Shown: positions 9,039 through 18,608, counted from the first letter of the stretch. The stretch is 64,000 bases of DNA from Eubacterium sp. (GCA_003486385.1 DNFT01000097.1:3794-67793), one strand, 5' to 3'. The notes: generated by a model not told the origin, from the letters alone. Program-made: numbers and translations.

Positions 9039-9367
9039 AGCGGATGACAGGAACCGATGACGATATATTAAAAAACATTGATAAGTCATCGGGGAACATC
9101 GGAGAACCATCGGAGAACATCGGAGAACCATCGGAGAACATCGGAGAACTACATCAGAGGAAGAAAAAATATACCCTAAATGATACACAAAGGAAGATAA
9201 TAGAATTATTAACTGAGAATAATAAGCTTTCTGCTTCAAAGCTGGCAGGTGAAATTGGCGTTGCAAGCAGAAATATTGAGGTTAATCTAAAAAAGCTGAA
9301 GGAACAGGGCATTTTATTGAGATGTGGTTCGCCAAAAACAGGCTATTGGGTTATATCGGACAAATAA
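9035..9367 (+). pseudogene. winged-helix C-terminal part of the split AlbA_2 regulator
   Basis: 110 codons. Residues 48-110 form a winged helix (TQRKIIELLTENNKLSASKLA, IEVNLKKLKEQGILLR, GYWVI) like the C-terminus of intact AlbA_2/ATPase regulators. The GTG at 9035 overlaps the stop of the N-terminal part, so translation by coupling is possible. Between them lies a 7-residue tandem repeat. Confidence 0.65.
9089..9151 (+). repeat. 21-bp tandem repeat (three copies) encoding S-E-N-I-G-E-P
   Basis: Three consecutive 21-nt units code for SGNIGEP, SENIGEP and SENIGEL in the linker between the ATPase and winged-helix parts. It is a slippage-type repeat; copy number probably varies among strains. 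Confidence 0.85.
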
Positions 9368-9391
9368 CATATAGAAACGCAGCACAAAAAA

Positions 9392-9868
9392 ATGTTCAGA
9401 AACATGAGAAGATTTAAGCAGGAATTAAGCCATGAGGAGTGCGTGAGAATACTTAAGGAACAGCCGCGCGGCGTTCTGTCGCTCATAGGGGATGACGGTT
9501 ATCCTTATGGCGTTCCGATTGATTACTGGTACAGCGAGGATGACAATAAGCTGTACTTTCACGGAGCCGGTGAGGGTCATAAGATGGACGCTGTTAAGAA
9601 ATGCGATAAGACTTCCTTTTGCGTGTACGATGGGGGATACAGAAAAGACGGAGAGTGGGCGCTCAACATTAACAGTGTTATTGTGTTCGGCAGAATGAAA
9701 GTTGTCGATGACAGGGACAAGATTCTGGAGATATGCACCAACATTTGTCTTAAATTTACGGACGATAAGGAGTACATAGAGCAGGAGATAAGCCGCTCAG
9801 GCAGCAGGGTGTGCTGCCTTGAGCTTGTTGTTGAGCATATGACGGGCAAGCTTGTAAAAGAATCGTGA
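9392..9868 (+). CDS. pyridoxamine 5'-phosphate oxidase family protein (NimA-like)
   Basis: A 158-aa single-domain flavin-binding split-barrel protein. MRRFKQELSHEECVRILKE and GVLSLIGDDGYPYGVPIDY are typical of the NimA/PPOX-like subfamily (FMN-binding, sometimes linked to nitroimidazole reduction). GEGHKMDAVKKCDKTSFCV continues the fold. Substrate is not predictable. No strong ribosome site precedes ATG 9392; ATG 9404 is an alternative. It converges on the truncated kinase downstream. Confidence 0.85.
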   Translation: MFRNMRRFKQELSHEECVRILKEQPRGVLSLIGDDGYPYGVPIDYWYSEDDNKLYFHGAGEGHKMDAVKKCDKTSFCVYDGGYRKDGEWALNINSVIVFGRMKVVDDRDKILEICTNICLKFTDDKEYIEQEISRSGSRVCCLELVVEHMTGKLVKES

Positions 9869-9881
9869 TGTTACAATGCTG

Positions 9882-10517
9882 TTATTGCAGATGGAGTAAA
9901 ACGGAGGCGTGAAATGCTTTGCCATCATGCGAAAACACTGAGTCACCGTTATATTTATGAGCAATCTCAGCAATGCTTTTTAAGCCTATGGCGGTGTGAT
10001 TCTTTTTGGTAGAAGGGTATTCATTTCCATTAGGCTTAAGCTCACCGGAGTAGCTGTTGTCCAAGGTTATGGAGAGCATATTGCCTGAGACAGCCATGTT
10101 GAGCTTTACAAACAGCTCCTTAGGCTGTGCTGCGGCGGCAGTTACGGCATTATCTAAGAGATTGCCGAGCAGAACGGCGAGATCCGATGAATCAATTGAG
10201 CCGCTGTCAAAGTCAGTAATGTTGATCAGCATATTGATGCCTGAGTTCCTTCCGAGCTGGTTGTAATAGCTGATTACGGAATCTATTGCTTTATTCCGGC
10301 TGAACCGGATCAGTTCGGTGTTGTCGAGGTCGCTTATGTACTCATGGATTTTTGACAGGGCTTTCTGTGATTCATTGTCATGTATTTTTTCTGCAATATA
10401 GAGCAAATCATACTTAAAATTATGTTTCAGTTCTCTTAGCGTATCTATTGAATAGGAAAGATTCTTATATTGTTCGCGCTGGATTTCCAGAGAATTATTT
10501 AAAGAATGCTTTTTTCC
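9882..10517 (-). pseudogene. GHKL-domain sensor histidine kinase, 5'-truncated
   Basis: The C-terminal half of an AgrC/ComD-like GHKL kinase: the dimerisation region with the phosphoacceptor-type RELKHNFKYDLLYI, N-box LGNLLDNAVTAA, SITLDNSYSGE and the G-box HTAIGLKSIAEIA. Recognisable kinase sequence ends near 10517 on the right. The codons beyond (to 10622) are antisense to a tail-protein fragment, so the membrane sensor half is missing. No response regulator gene is adjacent. It is almost certainly non-functional as a sensor. Confidence 0.75.
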
Positions 10518-11500
10518 TTCTGCCTGCCATCGACGGAGCAGAAGATAACAGCACATGGGGCAGATTGTCAATGGATGTGTCTGCGGAGCTCTCCGTTGTA
10601 TATATAGTCCATATAATCGCACTCAACGAACAGCTTATTGCCGGGAATGATGGTGATATAAGTGTGGATAAGTATTTGTCTGATTTCGACGTCGATCAGG
10701 AGAAGAAAAATCTGTTTTTTAAGAACGCAGGAGAGGTGCGTTCCGTGAACTGCAAGGATATTCTATTATATAGTCTCAAAGGGCGGTATCTGTGGATATA
10801 TATTGAAATACAGGGTGAGGGCAGTTTTTCGTTCTCAGATATGAAGGTGGATATGACTGGGGACAATTTTATGATGACATTTCCACAGGTATACAGGGAG
10901 CGAAACAGCTTCTTTCACAGATATATGTCGATTTATTCAAGTATATATAATGATTTTCAGGCGCAGATTGACAGGCTGCCGGAGCGCTTTGATATAGAGA
11001 ACACTTCGTGTGAGTTTCTCATTGAGTATTTAGGCTGGCTTGGAATAGATATTTCGCGTGAATATGTGGATGATGGGATGATAAGAAAGCATGCGGCAGA
11101 GGCATTTGAGCTTAAAAGATACAGGGGAACCAGATATGTGCTTGAACGAATCGGAGAGATACTGCTGGGGGAAAAGCCGGTCATAATTGAGCGCAGACAG
11201 ATAGCAGATAATATGAACAAGACGGACAAGCAGGTATCGGATGCGCTGTACGGCGAAAATCCGTATGATGTGTCGCTTCTTACTACTGTGGAGTGTAATG
11301 ACGGCAGACGCAGATGGCTGTCCGGCTTCCTGGAACAGTTCATTCCGGTCAGATGTAAGCTTAAGCTTATTTTCCTGTGCGGACATAATGAGATGGACAC
11401 TTATACCTACATGGGTGTCAATGCGAGACTATGGGACGCTACGGAGGTACGGCTTGATGAGGGGGCAGTGTCGCTTGACGAGATGGGGATTCTGAAATAA
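10505..11500 (+). pseudogene. phage-tail / contractile-injection baseplate protein (tail protein I-like), 5'-truncated
   Basis: The recognisable sequence begins at FFLLPAIDGAEDNSTWGRL, a beta-rich module found in tail-like injection baseplate proteins. It continues with LKGRYLWIYIEI, then the tail protein I domain: FFHRYMSIYSSIYNDFQAQID, LPERFDI, EFLIEYLGWLGIDI and RYRGTRYVLERIGEILLG. No other tail genes are present. The open frame runs back to 10448 only because it reads antisense through the kinase fragment, so the natural start is lost. It is an orphan remnant of a phage tail or eCIS cluster. Confidence 0.65.
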
Positions 11501-11624
11501 ATATGTGTAGTTTTTGTGTGTGGAAGATGATATAATGAGTGACATATTATGAAAGGGCTTGCAGATTAAGCGGAAATGGAGGAATGTGTGATAATAGGTT
11601 TTCTTATTGTCATGCAGGGATAGG

Positions 11625-12101
11625 ATGAAGAAAACAAGCAATAAACAAACAATAAACTACCATTCAAAGGGTTACGAAAAATACGCAAAGAAGGATAAGG
11701 AGGCTAAGCAGGCTTCTAAGTCAAAGCCAGTTAAGCCGGCTAAGCCGAAGGAGGGAAGCTTCCTGTATCTGCTTCCGGAGGAGATAAGTGCAAGGCAGCT
11801 CCACGATGGACTTGACTTCCTGGATGCAAAGCAGCTTGAAGTATGGACGGAGCTTAATCTTTTTGAGGTGACAGCGGACGAGGGGACAATCACGTTCGAG
11901 GACATGAGGGATAATCTGGGAGAGGAAGACTTTGGGACTCTTGCCGGTATGGGGATGAAAAAGGTGTATGCGGTCGACTATTATCTGAGCGATAATGGGA
12001 TTCTTCGCAAGGTTATGGAAACATTGATTTCCAAATTCGGCGGAAAAATCGGTTCGGACACGGAGGATTTCCAGCCTTTTGTGAAGGTAAACGAAATTTA
12101 G
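11625..12101 (+). CDS. conserved-looking hypothetical protein with basic N-terminus
   Basis: 158 aa. The first 45 residues are lysine-rich and disordered (YHSKGYEKYAKKDKEAKQ, SKPVKPAKPKEG); the rest is a compact acidic domain (FLYLLPEEISARQLHDGLDFL ... WTELNLFEVT ... MGMKKVYAVDYYLS). No family is recognised. ATG 11625 follows GGGATAGG. It ends just before the 33-bp repeat array. Confidence 0.6.
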   Translation: MKKTSNKQTINYHSKGYEKYAKKDKEAKQASKSKPVKPAKPKEGSFLYLLPEEISARQLHDGLDFLDAKQLEVWTELNLFEVTADEGTITFEDMRDNLGEEDFGTLAGMGMKKVYAVDYYLSDNGILRKVMETLISKFGGKIGSDTEDFQPFVKVNEI

Positions 12102-12102
12102 G

Positions 12103-12250
12103 CCGGAAAAGTGTAGCATTTCACACGAATATGCTCCGAAAAAGTGTTAAGAAATAATGCAAATGGGTCGGAAAAAATGTAGTGTAACGGCATAAACAGG
12201 TCAGAAAAAATCTTATTGTAAGACTTGCATATCCCCGAAAAAATGTAGTA
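12103..12250. repeat. five degenerate 33-bp direct repeats
   Basis: A motif of the form CCGGAAAAGTGTAG recurs at 12103, 12136, 12168, 12201 and 12235 (spacings 33, 32, 33, 34). Each copy except the last has a TGCAT- or ATGC-like block about 23-28 bases in. The array fills the gap before the COG2509 flavoprotein gene. It could be an operator array or a decayed tandem repeat. Confidence 0.7.
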
Positions 12251-12289
12251 TTGTATTAAAATCAGCATAGATAATGGAAGGATAAGCCT

Positions 12290-13975
12290 GTGATAAGAAT
12301 TAACCAGCTAAAAATTACCCCGGAGGTTTCGCTGAGTGCAGGGCAGCTTGATACCGCGCTCAAGGGAAAGATTTCCAAGGCACTGCGGCTTAAGGGAGAT
12401 AATTTTTCATATAAAATAGTAAAGAAATCGATTGATTCAAGGCATAAGCCGGATATATTTATCGTGTATTCGGTGGATGTCACGGTATATGGTGCGGACA
12501 GGAAAGCTTTAGATTCCGGTGCAGAGGAAAAAATAATCAAAAAAGTTAACGATAACAATATTATGTTAAGTAAAACTGTAAGATATAAGGAGCCGAAGCC
12601 GGCAAGAGACAGGATGGGCAGCAGACCGGTGATAGCAGGCTTTGGCCCTGCCGGAATGTTCTGTGCGCTTATGCTCGCGCGCGCCGGCTACAGACCGGTA
12701 GTTGTTGAGCGCGGTGAGGCTGTTGAGGATAGAATGAAGTCGGTTGATTCATTCTGGAATGGCGGCAGGCTCAACCCGGAATCCAATGCACAGTTCGGCG
12801 AGGGAGGTGCGGGAACCTTCTCAGACGGAAAGCTTAACACCCAGGTTAAGGAGGTATATGGGCGTATCAGCAAGGTACTAGAAATCTTTGTGGAGCATGG
12901 GGCTGATGAGAGTATAACCTACGAAGCGAAGCCGCATATTGGCACAGATCGCCTTGTATATATTGTGCAGAGTATCAGGAAAGAGATTGAGAGTCTTGGC
13001 GGGGAAGTACGCTTTAACACGAGGCTTGTCGATATAGACCTTGAAAAGCTCACGCCCGGTGTGCTTTCGGATGAGAATGGGACAGACAGAAGAGTCAAAG
13101 GTATCACGGTTGAGAACTCCGGGAATAGAGAGTATATTCCATGTGACTGTCTTGTGCTTGCGATAGGACACAGCGCAAGGGATACATTTTATATGCTGAA
13201 GGATAAGCTCACCATGGAGCAGAAGGCATTTGCTGTAGGTCTTAGAATAGAACATAGGCAGGAGCTTATAAATATACATGAGTTTGGCGATGGAAAATAT
13301 AAGAATTATATGCCGGCGAGCTATAAGCTCACGCATAAGGCTTCTAACGGGCGTGGTGTCTATTCCTTCTGTATGTGTCCGGGCGGCTATGTTGTGAATG
13401 CTTCCTCGGAGGAGGGCATGCTTGCGGTCAATGGAATGAGTTATTCAAAGCGTGACAGCGAGAATGCCAATTCCGCACTTATTGTCACGGTCGATAACAG
13501 AGATTTTGGTTCGGAGGATGTCCTTGCCGGAATCGAATTTCAGAGGAGGCTTGAGAAGAAGGCGTATGAGCTGGGAGGCGGAAGGGTTCCGGTTCAACGC
13601 TTTGGTGATTTCAGGGAAAATAGGACTACAACGGAAAGCGCATTGAGCAGTAATACGGTTAAGCCTTGTATTAAGGGTGGGTATACAGCGGCTAATCTGA
13701 GGGAGCTTCTCCCTGATGAACTGTGTGATGCGCTTATAGAGGGTGTGACAAGCTTCGACAGACAGATACCCGGATATGCGAATCCGGATGCGATGTTTGC
13801 CGGGGTTGAGTCGCGGACCTCATCGCCTGTGCGCATAAACAGGGATGATAAGCTGCAGGCATTGGGTATAAGCGGACTTTATCCGTGCGGAGAAGGTGCA
13901 GGCTACGCTGGCGGTATTACCTCCGCGGCGGTGGATGGAATAAAGGTATACGAAGCGATAGTGACAAATGTATAA
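12290..13975 (+). CDS. COG2509-type FAD-dependent dehydrogenase
   Basis: A 561-aa oxidoreductase. An N-terminal domain of about 95 residues (IRINQLKITPEVSLSAGQ) precedes the FAD Rossmann motif PVIAGFGPAGMFCALMLARAG, then family motifs NAQFGEGGAGTFSDGKLNT and FCMCPGGYVVNASSE, and the closing FAD motif GLYPCGEGAGYAGGITSAA. Its substrate is not established for the family. The GTG start is preceded by GGAAGGA. The upstream repeat array may be regulatory. Confidence 0.9.
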   Translation: MIRINQLKITPEVSLSAGQLDTALKGKISKALRLKGDNFSYKIVKKSIDSRHKPDIFIVYSVDVTVYGADRKALDSGAEEKIIKKVNDNNIMLSKTVRYKEPKPARDRMGSRPVIAGFGPAGMFCALMLARAGYRPVVVERGEAVEDRMKSVDSFWNGGRLNPESNAQFGEGGAGTFSDGKLNTQVKEVYGRISKVLEIFVEHGADESITYEAKPHIGTDRLVYIVQSIRKEIESLGGEVRFNTRLVDIDLEKLTPGVLSDENGTDRRVKGITVENSGNREYIPCDCLVLAIGHSARDTFYMLKDKLTMEQKAFAVGLRIEHRQELINIHEFGDGKYKNYMPASYKLTHKASNGRGVYSFCMCPGGYVVNASSEEGMLAVNGMSYSKRDSENANSALIVTVDNRDFGSEDVLAGIEFQRRLEKKAYELGGGRVPVQRFGDFRENRTTTESALSSNTVKPCIKGGYTAANLRELLPDELCDALIEGVTSFDRQIPGYANPDAMFAGVESRTSSPVRINRDDKLQALGISGLYPCGEGAGYAGGITSAAVDGIKVYEAIVTNV

Positions 13976-14000
13976 TTGAATTTTAATGAATGGCGATTTT

Positions 14001-14033
14001 TGGCATATAGTAGAAAAAAATTGCTATATGTCA
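14001..14033 (+). terminator. hairpin after the COG2509 flavoprotein gene
   Basis: TGGCATATAG (14001-14010) pairs with CTATATGTCA (14024-14033) with one G-T pair across a 13-nt loop. No clear T-run follows, so terminator function is tentative. The rest of 13976-14310 is AT-rich and holds no convincing gene. Confidence 0.4.
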
Positions 14034-14177
14034 TTATTCAAAATAAAAATAATGTACTTTCAGAGAAAATATGTTATAATTTCCAAAATATGATGTTGAG
14101 GTCAAAATACACTAAGTTTACAGCACATGTTTTGATTCCAACATCAAAAATATTTTGTAAAAATGGGAAGCAATATT

Positions 14178-14186
14178 TGGTATAAT
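14178..14186 (+). promoter_or_regulatory. extended -10 promoter element upstream of dCMP deaminase gene
   Basis: TGGTATAAT fits an extended -10 (TGnTATAAT). The only -35-like hexamer (TTGTAA, 14155) is 20 bp away, so the extended -10 would have to carry the promoter. Confidence 0.5.
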
Positions 14187-14220
14187 ATATTCTAAGAACA
14201 TATTTTTCATTACTATTTGA

Positions 14221-14240
14221 GTCACTGCAAAAACAGTGAC
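14221..14240. promoter_or_regulatory. inverted repeat in the dCMP deaminase leader
   Basis: GTCACTG and CAGTGAC form perfect 7-bp arms around CAAAAA, about 35 bp past the -10 element. T-rich sequence follows eight bases later (ATTTTTTAT). It could be an attenuator hairpin or an operator. Confidence 0.5.
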
Positions 14241-14310
14241 AGGGAGATTTTTTATCTTAGATTAATGTAAAAACAGACTGCAGGAAATACAGAGCATAAG
14301 GAGTGAAGGC

Positions 14311-14799
14311 ATGGACAGAAGAGATAAGAATAATTATTATCTGGACATTGCGGAGGCTGTCTCGCAGAGGGGAACCTGTCTTAGAAAGCATTACGGCGCA
14401 GTTATCGTAAAGAATGATGAGATTATTTCGACAGGCTATGTAGGGGCACCGAGAGGGCGGAAGAATTGTTCGGACCTTAATTATTGTATAAGACAAAAGC
14501 TTGCAATTCCACGAGGAGAGCGCTATGAGATGTGCAGGAGCGTACATGCGGAGGCTAATGCGATAATAAGCGCCTCAAGGGAATCAATGCTTGGAAGTAC
14601 AATATATCTTGTTGGTATTGATATGGAGAAAGGCGGCTATGTTGAGAACGGCAACTGCTGCTCCATGTGCAAGAGAATGATTCTCAATGCGGGTATATCC
14701 ACGGTTATAATCCGCGATGACAGTGAGAACTTCCGCGTGATTGACACTAAGGACTGGATTGATAATGATGACTCTCTAACAGGTGACTTCGGATATTAA
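14311..14799 (+). CDS. deoxycytidylate deaminase (ComEB-like)
   Basis: A 162-aa zinc deaminase converting dCMP to dUMP for dTTP synthesis. The active-site HAEANAI (His ligand plus catalytic Glu) and the second zinc site CCSMCKRMILNAG are present; the usual Pro before the first of the two cysteines is Cys here. AAGGAG precedes the ATG. Together with cdd at 4.8 kb this gives two cytosine-deaminating enzymes in the window. Confidence 0.92.
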   Translation: MDRRDKNNYYLDIAEAVSQRGTCLRKHYGAVIVKNDEIISTGYVGAPRGRKNCSDLNYCIRQKLAIPRGERYEMCRSVHAEANAIISASRESMLGSTIYLVGIDMEKGGYVENGNCCSMCKRMILNAGISTVIIRDDSENFRVIDTKDWIDNDDSLTGDFGY

Positions 14800-14865
14800 A
14801 TTTCATTGATAGCTGAAGCGGAAAAATGGGAGCAGCCGCAGACAAGATGAGAAGGGGATGTTTAC

Positions 14866-15456
14866 ATGGCGGATGAGATATTTGGGAAAAGGGATGAGAA
14901 AAATCTCATAAGAAAGCAGATGAAGCAGCTGCGTGCGGACATGACACGCACGGAAAGGTTTGAAAAATCCATGCAGATTTTTGAGCAGCTTATAACTGTT
15001 CCGGAGTTCAAACGAGCGGACAGGATATATACCTATGTGAGCATGGATAATGAGATAGACACGATAATGCTTATCGATTACAGCTTAAGCCTTGAAAAGC
15101 GTGTGTTTGTCCCAAGGGTTTCCGGCAAGGATATGGAGTTTTATGAGATAAGTGACATATCAGAGCTTAATCCGGGTTACAGGGGAATATATGAGCCTGA
15201 TATAAACGGCAAGGAGCCGGACTATTCAAGAACAGGCTTTATGTGTATGCCCGGGCTTGCTTTCGATAGGAGCTATAACCGCATAGGCTATGGCGGTGGT
15301 TTTTATGACAGGTATCTGTCCGTGGAAAACAAGCTATATAAGGCAGCGCTCGCGTATGAGGCACAGCTTTTGGAGAGTATACCCGCACAGGATGGGGATG
15401 TCAGACCGGATATGATTGTCACCGAAGAAAGCATATATCGTAAACTGGACTATTAA
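14866..15456 (+). CDS. 5-formyltetrahydrofolate cyclo-ligase
   Basis: 196 aa; converts 5-formyl-THF to 5,10-methenyl-THF using ATP. The N-terminal IRKQMKQLRADMTRTER block, KRVFVPRV and the signature GYGGGFYDRYL are visible. AAGGGG lies upstream of the ATG. It follows the dCMP deaminase by 66 bp, and both serve nucleotide/folate metabolism. Confidence 0.93.
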   Translation: MADEIFGKRDEKNLIRKQMKQLRADMTRTERFEKSMQIFEQLITVPEFKRADRIYTYVSMDNEIDTIMLIDYSLSLEKRVFVPRVSGKDMEFYEISDISELNPGYRGIYEPDINGKEPDYSRTGFMCMPGLAFDRSYNRIGYGGGFYDRYLSVENKLYKAALAYEAQLLESIPAQDGDVRPDMIVTEESIYRKLDY

Positions 15457-15575
15457 GTTCGCAGATTAAGTATGCCTAGGTTTGAACCGGAAAATAAAAT
15501 ATCCAGAAAGTAAATTAACTGTGATTTGTATTGCCAATTGTATAGCCGTAAGGCGGAATGGAGATAGGGATTGAT

Positions 15576-16826
15576 ATGATGACAGATATACTCACAATGG
15601 GTAAGAATGCCCGCACAGCGTCAAGAAGTCTTGGAAAGCTTGGAACCAATAAAAAAAATGAGGTGCTGCTTGCAGTTGCCGAAGCCATAAGAGCCAATGC
15701 CGACTATATCTTAGAAGAGAATCATAAGGATGTGGAGCAGGGGAAAGCCGACGGCATGAAGAGCGGACTGTTAGACAGGCTTACGCTCACAAAGGCGAGG
15801 ATTGACGGCATGGCTGATGGCGTAAATCAGGTGGCAGGCCTGGATGACCCTGTAGGGGAGGTTCTCTCCATGAAGAAACGTCCGAATGGGCTGCTGATCG
15901 GGAAAAAGCGTGTTCCCTTCGGCGTGATAGCTGTCATTTACGAATCAAGACCGAATGTTACCTTAGATACCTTCGGACTGTGCTTTAAGACAGGAAATGC
16001 CGTCATATTAAAGGGAGGAAGCGATGCTATCAATTCCAACATAGCCATAGCGAATGTTATAAGGGAAGCGCTTAAGGCAAACGGTATAGACGAGAATGCC
16101 CTGCAGCTTATCGAATCAACCGATAGGGAGTGCGTAAAAGAGCTTCTCACGATGAATGAGTACGTCGATGTGATTATACCGCGAGGTGGCAAGGGGCTTA
16201 TACAGTTCGTTGTAAAGAACGCCACCGTACCTGTCATTGAGACAGGAACAGGCAACTGCCATGTCTATGTTGATGAGAGCGCTGATTTCGACATGGCACT
16301 CAGGATTATCGAGAATGCCAAAACGCAGAGGGTAGGAGTGTGCAATGCGTGTGAGTCGCTTGTCATACATAAGAGTATTGCAAGGAATTTTATTCCAAGG
16401 CTTGTCGAAATGTTAAGAGAGCACAACGTCGAGATAAGGGGCGATGAGTATTCGCAGGGCATTGACCATTATATAGTTCCTGCTGCGGAGGAGGACTATG
16501 CCACAGAGTATCTTGACTACATAATTTCCGTCAAGACCGTGGATACGCTTGATGAGGCGATAGAGCATATCAATGCCAACAATACAGGGCACTCTGAATC
16601 CATAATTACGAATAATTATGAAAATTCGCAGAGATTTCTGGATGAGATTGATGCCGCGTGTGTATATGTGAATGCGTCCACAAGGTTTACAGATGGAAAT
16701 GAGTTCGGCTTCGGTGCGGAGATTGGAATAAGCACACAGAAGCTCCACGCCAGAGGACCTATGGGTATAAATGAGCTTACCACTACGAAGTACATTATAT
16801 ATGGCGATGGGCAGATAAGAGGATAA
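15576..16826 (+). CDS. proA: glutamate-5-semialdehyde dehydrogenase
   Basis: About 416 aa; reduces gamma-glutamyl phosphate to the semialdehyde in proline synthesis. The aldehyde-dehydrogenase-fold motifs are visible: [22 protein letters not shown], the catalytic-cysteine block [10 protein letters not shown], and the C-terminal [18 protein letters not shown] 15576 (or 15579) follows GGAGATAGGG; an in-frame ATG at 15558 overlaps that site. proB is not adjacent, so the pathway is split. Confidence 0.95.
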   Translation: MMTDILTMGKNARTASRSLGKLGTNKKNEVLLAVAEAIRANADYILEENHKDVEQGKADGMKSGLLDRLTLTKARIDGMADGVNQVAGLDDPVGEVLSMKKRPNGLLIGKKRVPFGVIAVIYESRPNVTLDTFGLCFKTGNAVILKGGSDAINSNIAIANVIREALKANGIDENALQLIESTDRECVKELLTMNEYVDVIIPRGGKGLIQFVVKNATVPVIETGTGNCHVYVDESADFDMALRIIENAKTQRVGVCNACESLVIHKSIARNFIPRLVEMLREHNVEIRGDEYSQGIDHYIVPAAEEDYATEYLDYIISVKTVDTLDEAIEHINANNTGHSESIITNNYENSQRFLDEIDAACVYVNASTRFTDGNEFGFGAEIGISTQKLHARGPMGINELTTTKYIIYGDGQIRG

Positions 16827-16980
16827 AAAAGTATTATGAGTATCCCTATAGCAGCAGATGGCCTTAAAGGCATTGTTTACTGATATGGGGATATTTTTAT
16901 GTGATGTTTTGATATGGAAATTACGATAAGAAAATCAGTTTACAACCTATTCAATATTGAAATAATCTTAAAGAGTGTAT

Positions 16981-17010
16981 TTGACAAGCCTAACGGATAA
17001 GGTGTATATT
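16981..17010 (+). promoter_or_regulatory. sigma-A promoter for miaB
   Basis: Consensus TTGACA at 16981-16986 and TATATT at 17005-17010, spaced 18 bp. It lies about 30 bp upstream of the miaB start, which excludes the longer upstream reading from 16975. Confidence 0.8.
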
Positions 17011-17040
17011 AAAATGATTGTAAATATAAAGGAGAAAAGA

Positions 17041-18483
17041 ATGTCAGAGATAGATTCAGAATTATTGGAGAAGATGAAAAATGAGCCGAACTATGAGGTC
17101 GCGCGCCAGTATTACTTCATTGGGAAGTGCCGTGAGTACGTTAAGGAATTGTCAGAGAAGCTTGGAAGAGAATTGACTATGTGTTCAGTCACATTCGGCT
17201 GCCAGATGAATGCCCGCGATTCAGAGAAGCTTTCCGGTATTTTAAAGGAGATTGGCTTTGTGGAAACGGAATCGGAGAATGCCGATTTTGTTATATATAA
17301 CACATGTACTGTCCGTGAGAATGCGAATAACAAGGTGTACGGGCATCTTGGAGTGCTTGGAAATTATAAAAAGAAGAACCCTAATATGATGATAGCACTC
17401 TGTGGCTGCATGATGCAGGAGCCGCAGGTGGTCGAAAAGCTCAAGGAGTCTTACAGATTTATAGATATTATATTCGGAACACATAACCTTTACAGGCTTG
17501 CGGAGCTGATCTACAACCGTATTGAGAGCGGCAGGATGGTTGTCGAGGTGTTAAAGGACAGCTCACAGATAGTTGAGGAGCTTCCGGTTGACAGAAAGTA
17601 TTCCTTTAAATCCGGTGTGAATATCATGTTCGGCTGCAACAATTTCTGCAGCTATTGTATCGTACCTTATGTGAGAGGAAGGGAAAAGAGCAGGGAGCCG
17701 AAGGACATTATCTGTGAGATAGAGAAGCTTGTGGCAGACGGAGTTAAGGAGGTCATGCTTCTTGGACAGAATGTCAACTCCTACGGAAAGAATCTTGAGA
17801 ATCCGGTGTCATTTGCTGAGCTGTTGAAGATGGTTGAAGATATCGACGGCTTAGAGCGTATCCGCTTTATGACCTCACACCCAAAGGATCTGTCGGATGA
17901 ACTCATAGACGTAATGGCACACTCTGACAAGATTTGCAGGCATTTCCACCTGCCATTACAGTCGGGAAGTGACAGGATATTGAAGGTGATGAACCGCCAC
18001 TATACGAAGGAGCGTTATCTGTCGCTTGTTGACAAGCTTAAGGCAGCCATGCCGGATATCTCCATCACAACAGATATAATTGTTGGATTCCCCGGGGAGA
18101 CGGAGGAGGATTTCCTTGAGACACTTGATGTGGTTCGCAAATCCGGCTATGACAGTGCGTATACCTTCATATATTCTAAGAGAACCGGCACGCCTGCTGC
18201 CTCTATGGATGACCAGATTGATGAGGCTGTTGTCAAGGACAGGTTCGACAGGCTGCTTGCGACGGTCAATGAGATTTCCCATAAGCTTTCCTATAGATTT
18301 GAGGGCAGGGATATGGATGTGCTTGTCGAGGGCGTGAATGACCATGACAGCACACTCTTAACAGGAAGAATGGGTAACAATATGCTTGTGCATTTCCCGG
18401 GTGACGAATCACTTATCGGACAGATCGTAAAGGTGCATCTTGATGAGTCTAAGGGCTTCTACTATATGGGAACAAGATTATAA
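17041..18483 (+). CDS. miaB: tRNA-2-methylthio-N6-dimethylallyladenosine synthase
   Basis: A 480-aa radical-SAM methylthiotransferase acting on i6A37 of tRNAs. The N-terminal cluster cysteines lie in FGCQMNARD, NTCTVREN and LCGCMMQ; the radical SAM CxxxCxxC is C199, C203 and C206 (FGCNNFCSYC), followed by VPYVRGREKSR. A TRAM-like domain ends the protein. AAAGGAGAAAAG precedes ATG 17041. miaA, which makes its substrate modification, lies downstream after mutS and mutL. Confidence 0.96.
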   Translation: MSEIDSELLEKMKNEPNYEVARQYYFIGKCREYVKELSEKLGRELTMCSVTFGCQMNARDSEKLSGILKEIGFVETESENADFVIYNTCTVRENANNKVYGHLGVLGNYKKKNPNMMIALCGCMMQEPQVVEKLKESYRFIDIIFGTHNLYRLAELIYNRIESGRMVVEVLKDSSQIVEELPVDRKYSFKSGVNIMFGCNNFCSYCIVPYVRGREKSREPKDIICEIEKLVADGVKEVMLLGQNVNSYGKNLENPVSFAELLKMVEDIDGLERIRFMTSHPKDLSDELIDVMAHSDKICRHFHLPLQSGSDRILKVMNRHYTKERYLSLVDKLKAAMPDISITTDIIVGFPGETEEDFLETLDVVRKSGYDSAYTFIYSKRTGTPAASMDDQIDEAVVKDRFDRLLATVNEISHKLSYRFEGRDMDVLVEGVNDHDSTLLTGRMGNNMLVHFPGDESLIGQIVKVHLDESKGFYYMGTRL

Positions 18484-18608
18484 AACCAAACAAATAGATA
18501 AACAAACATAAATAAACGTAAATATATCGAAGTAAACATGTTGAGATTAAAATAGATTTATAAATAGACTAAATAAACTCAGATTTTATATTACTTAGAG
18601 ATAAAACT

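Noticed and set aside
9089..9151. CRISPR-like repeat
   Set aside because: Tandem 21-bp units without spacers, in frame with a coding linker.
8706..9266. 186-codon minus-strand frame with a repeated MVLRCSP motif
   Set aside because: The repeat is the antisense reading of the 21-bp repeat in the split regulator; no ribosome site.
12878..13336. 152-codon minus-strand frame inside the COG2509 flavoprotein gene
   Set aside because: Shadow of a conserved gene with codon bias on the other strand.
13976..14185. 69-codon frame after the COG2509 flavoprotein gene
   Set aside because: Starts one base after the stop without a ribosome site and runs through a hairpin and promoter-like DNA.
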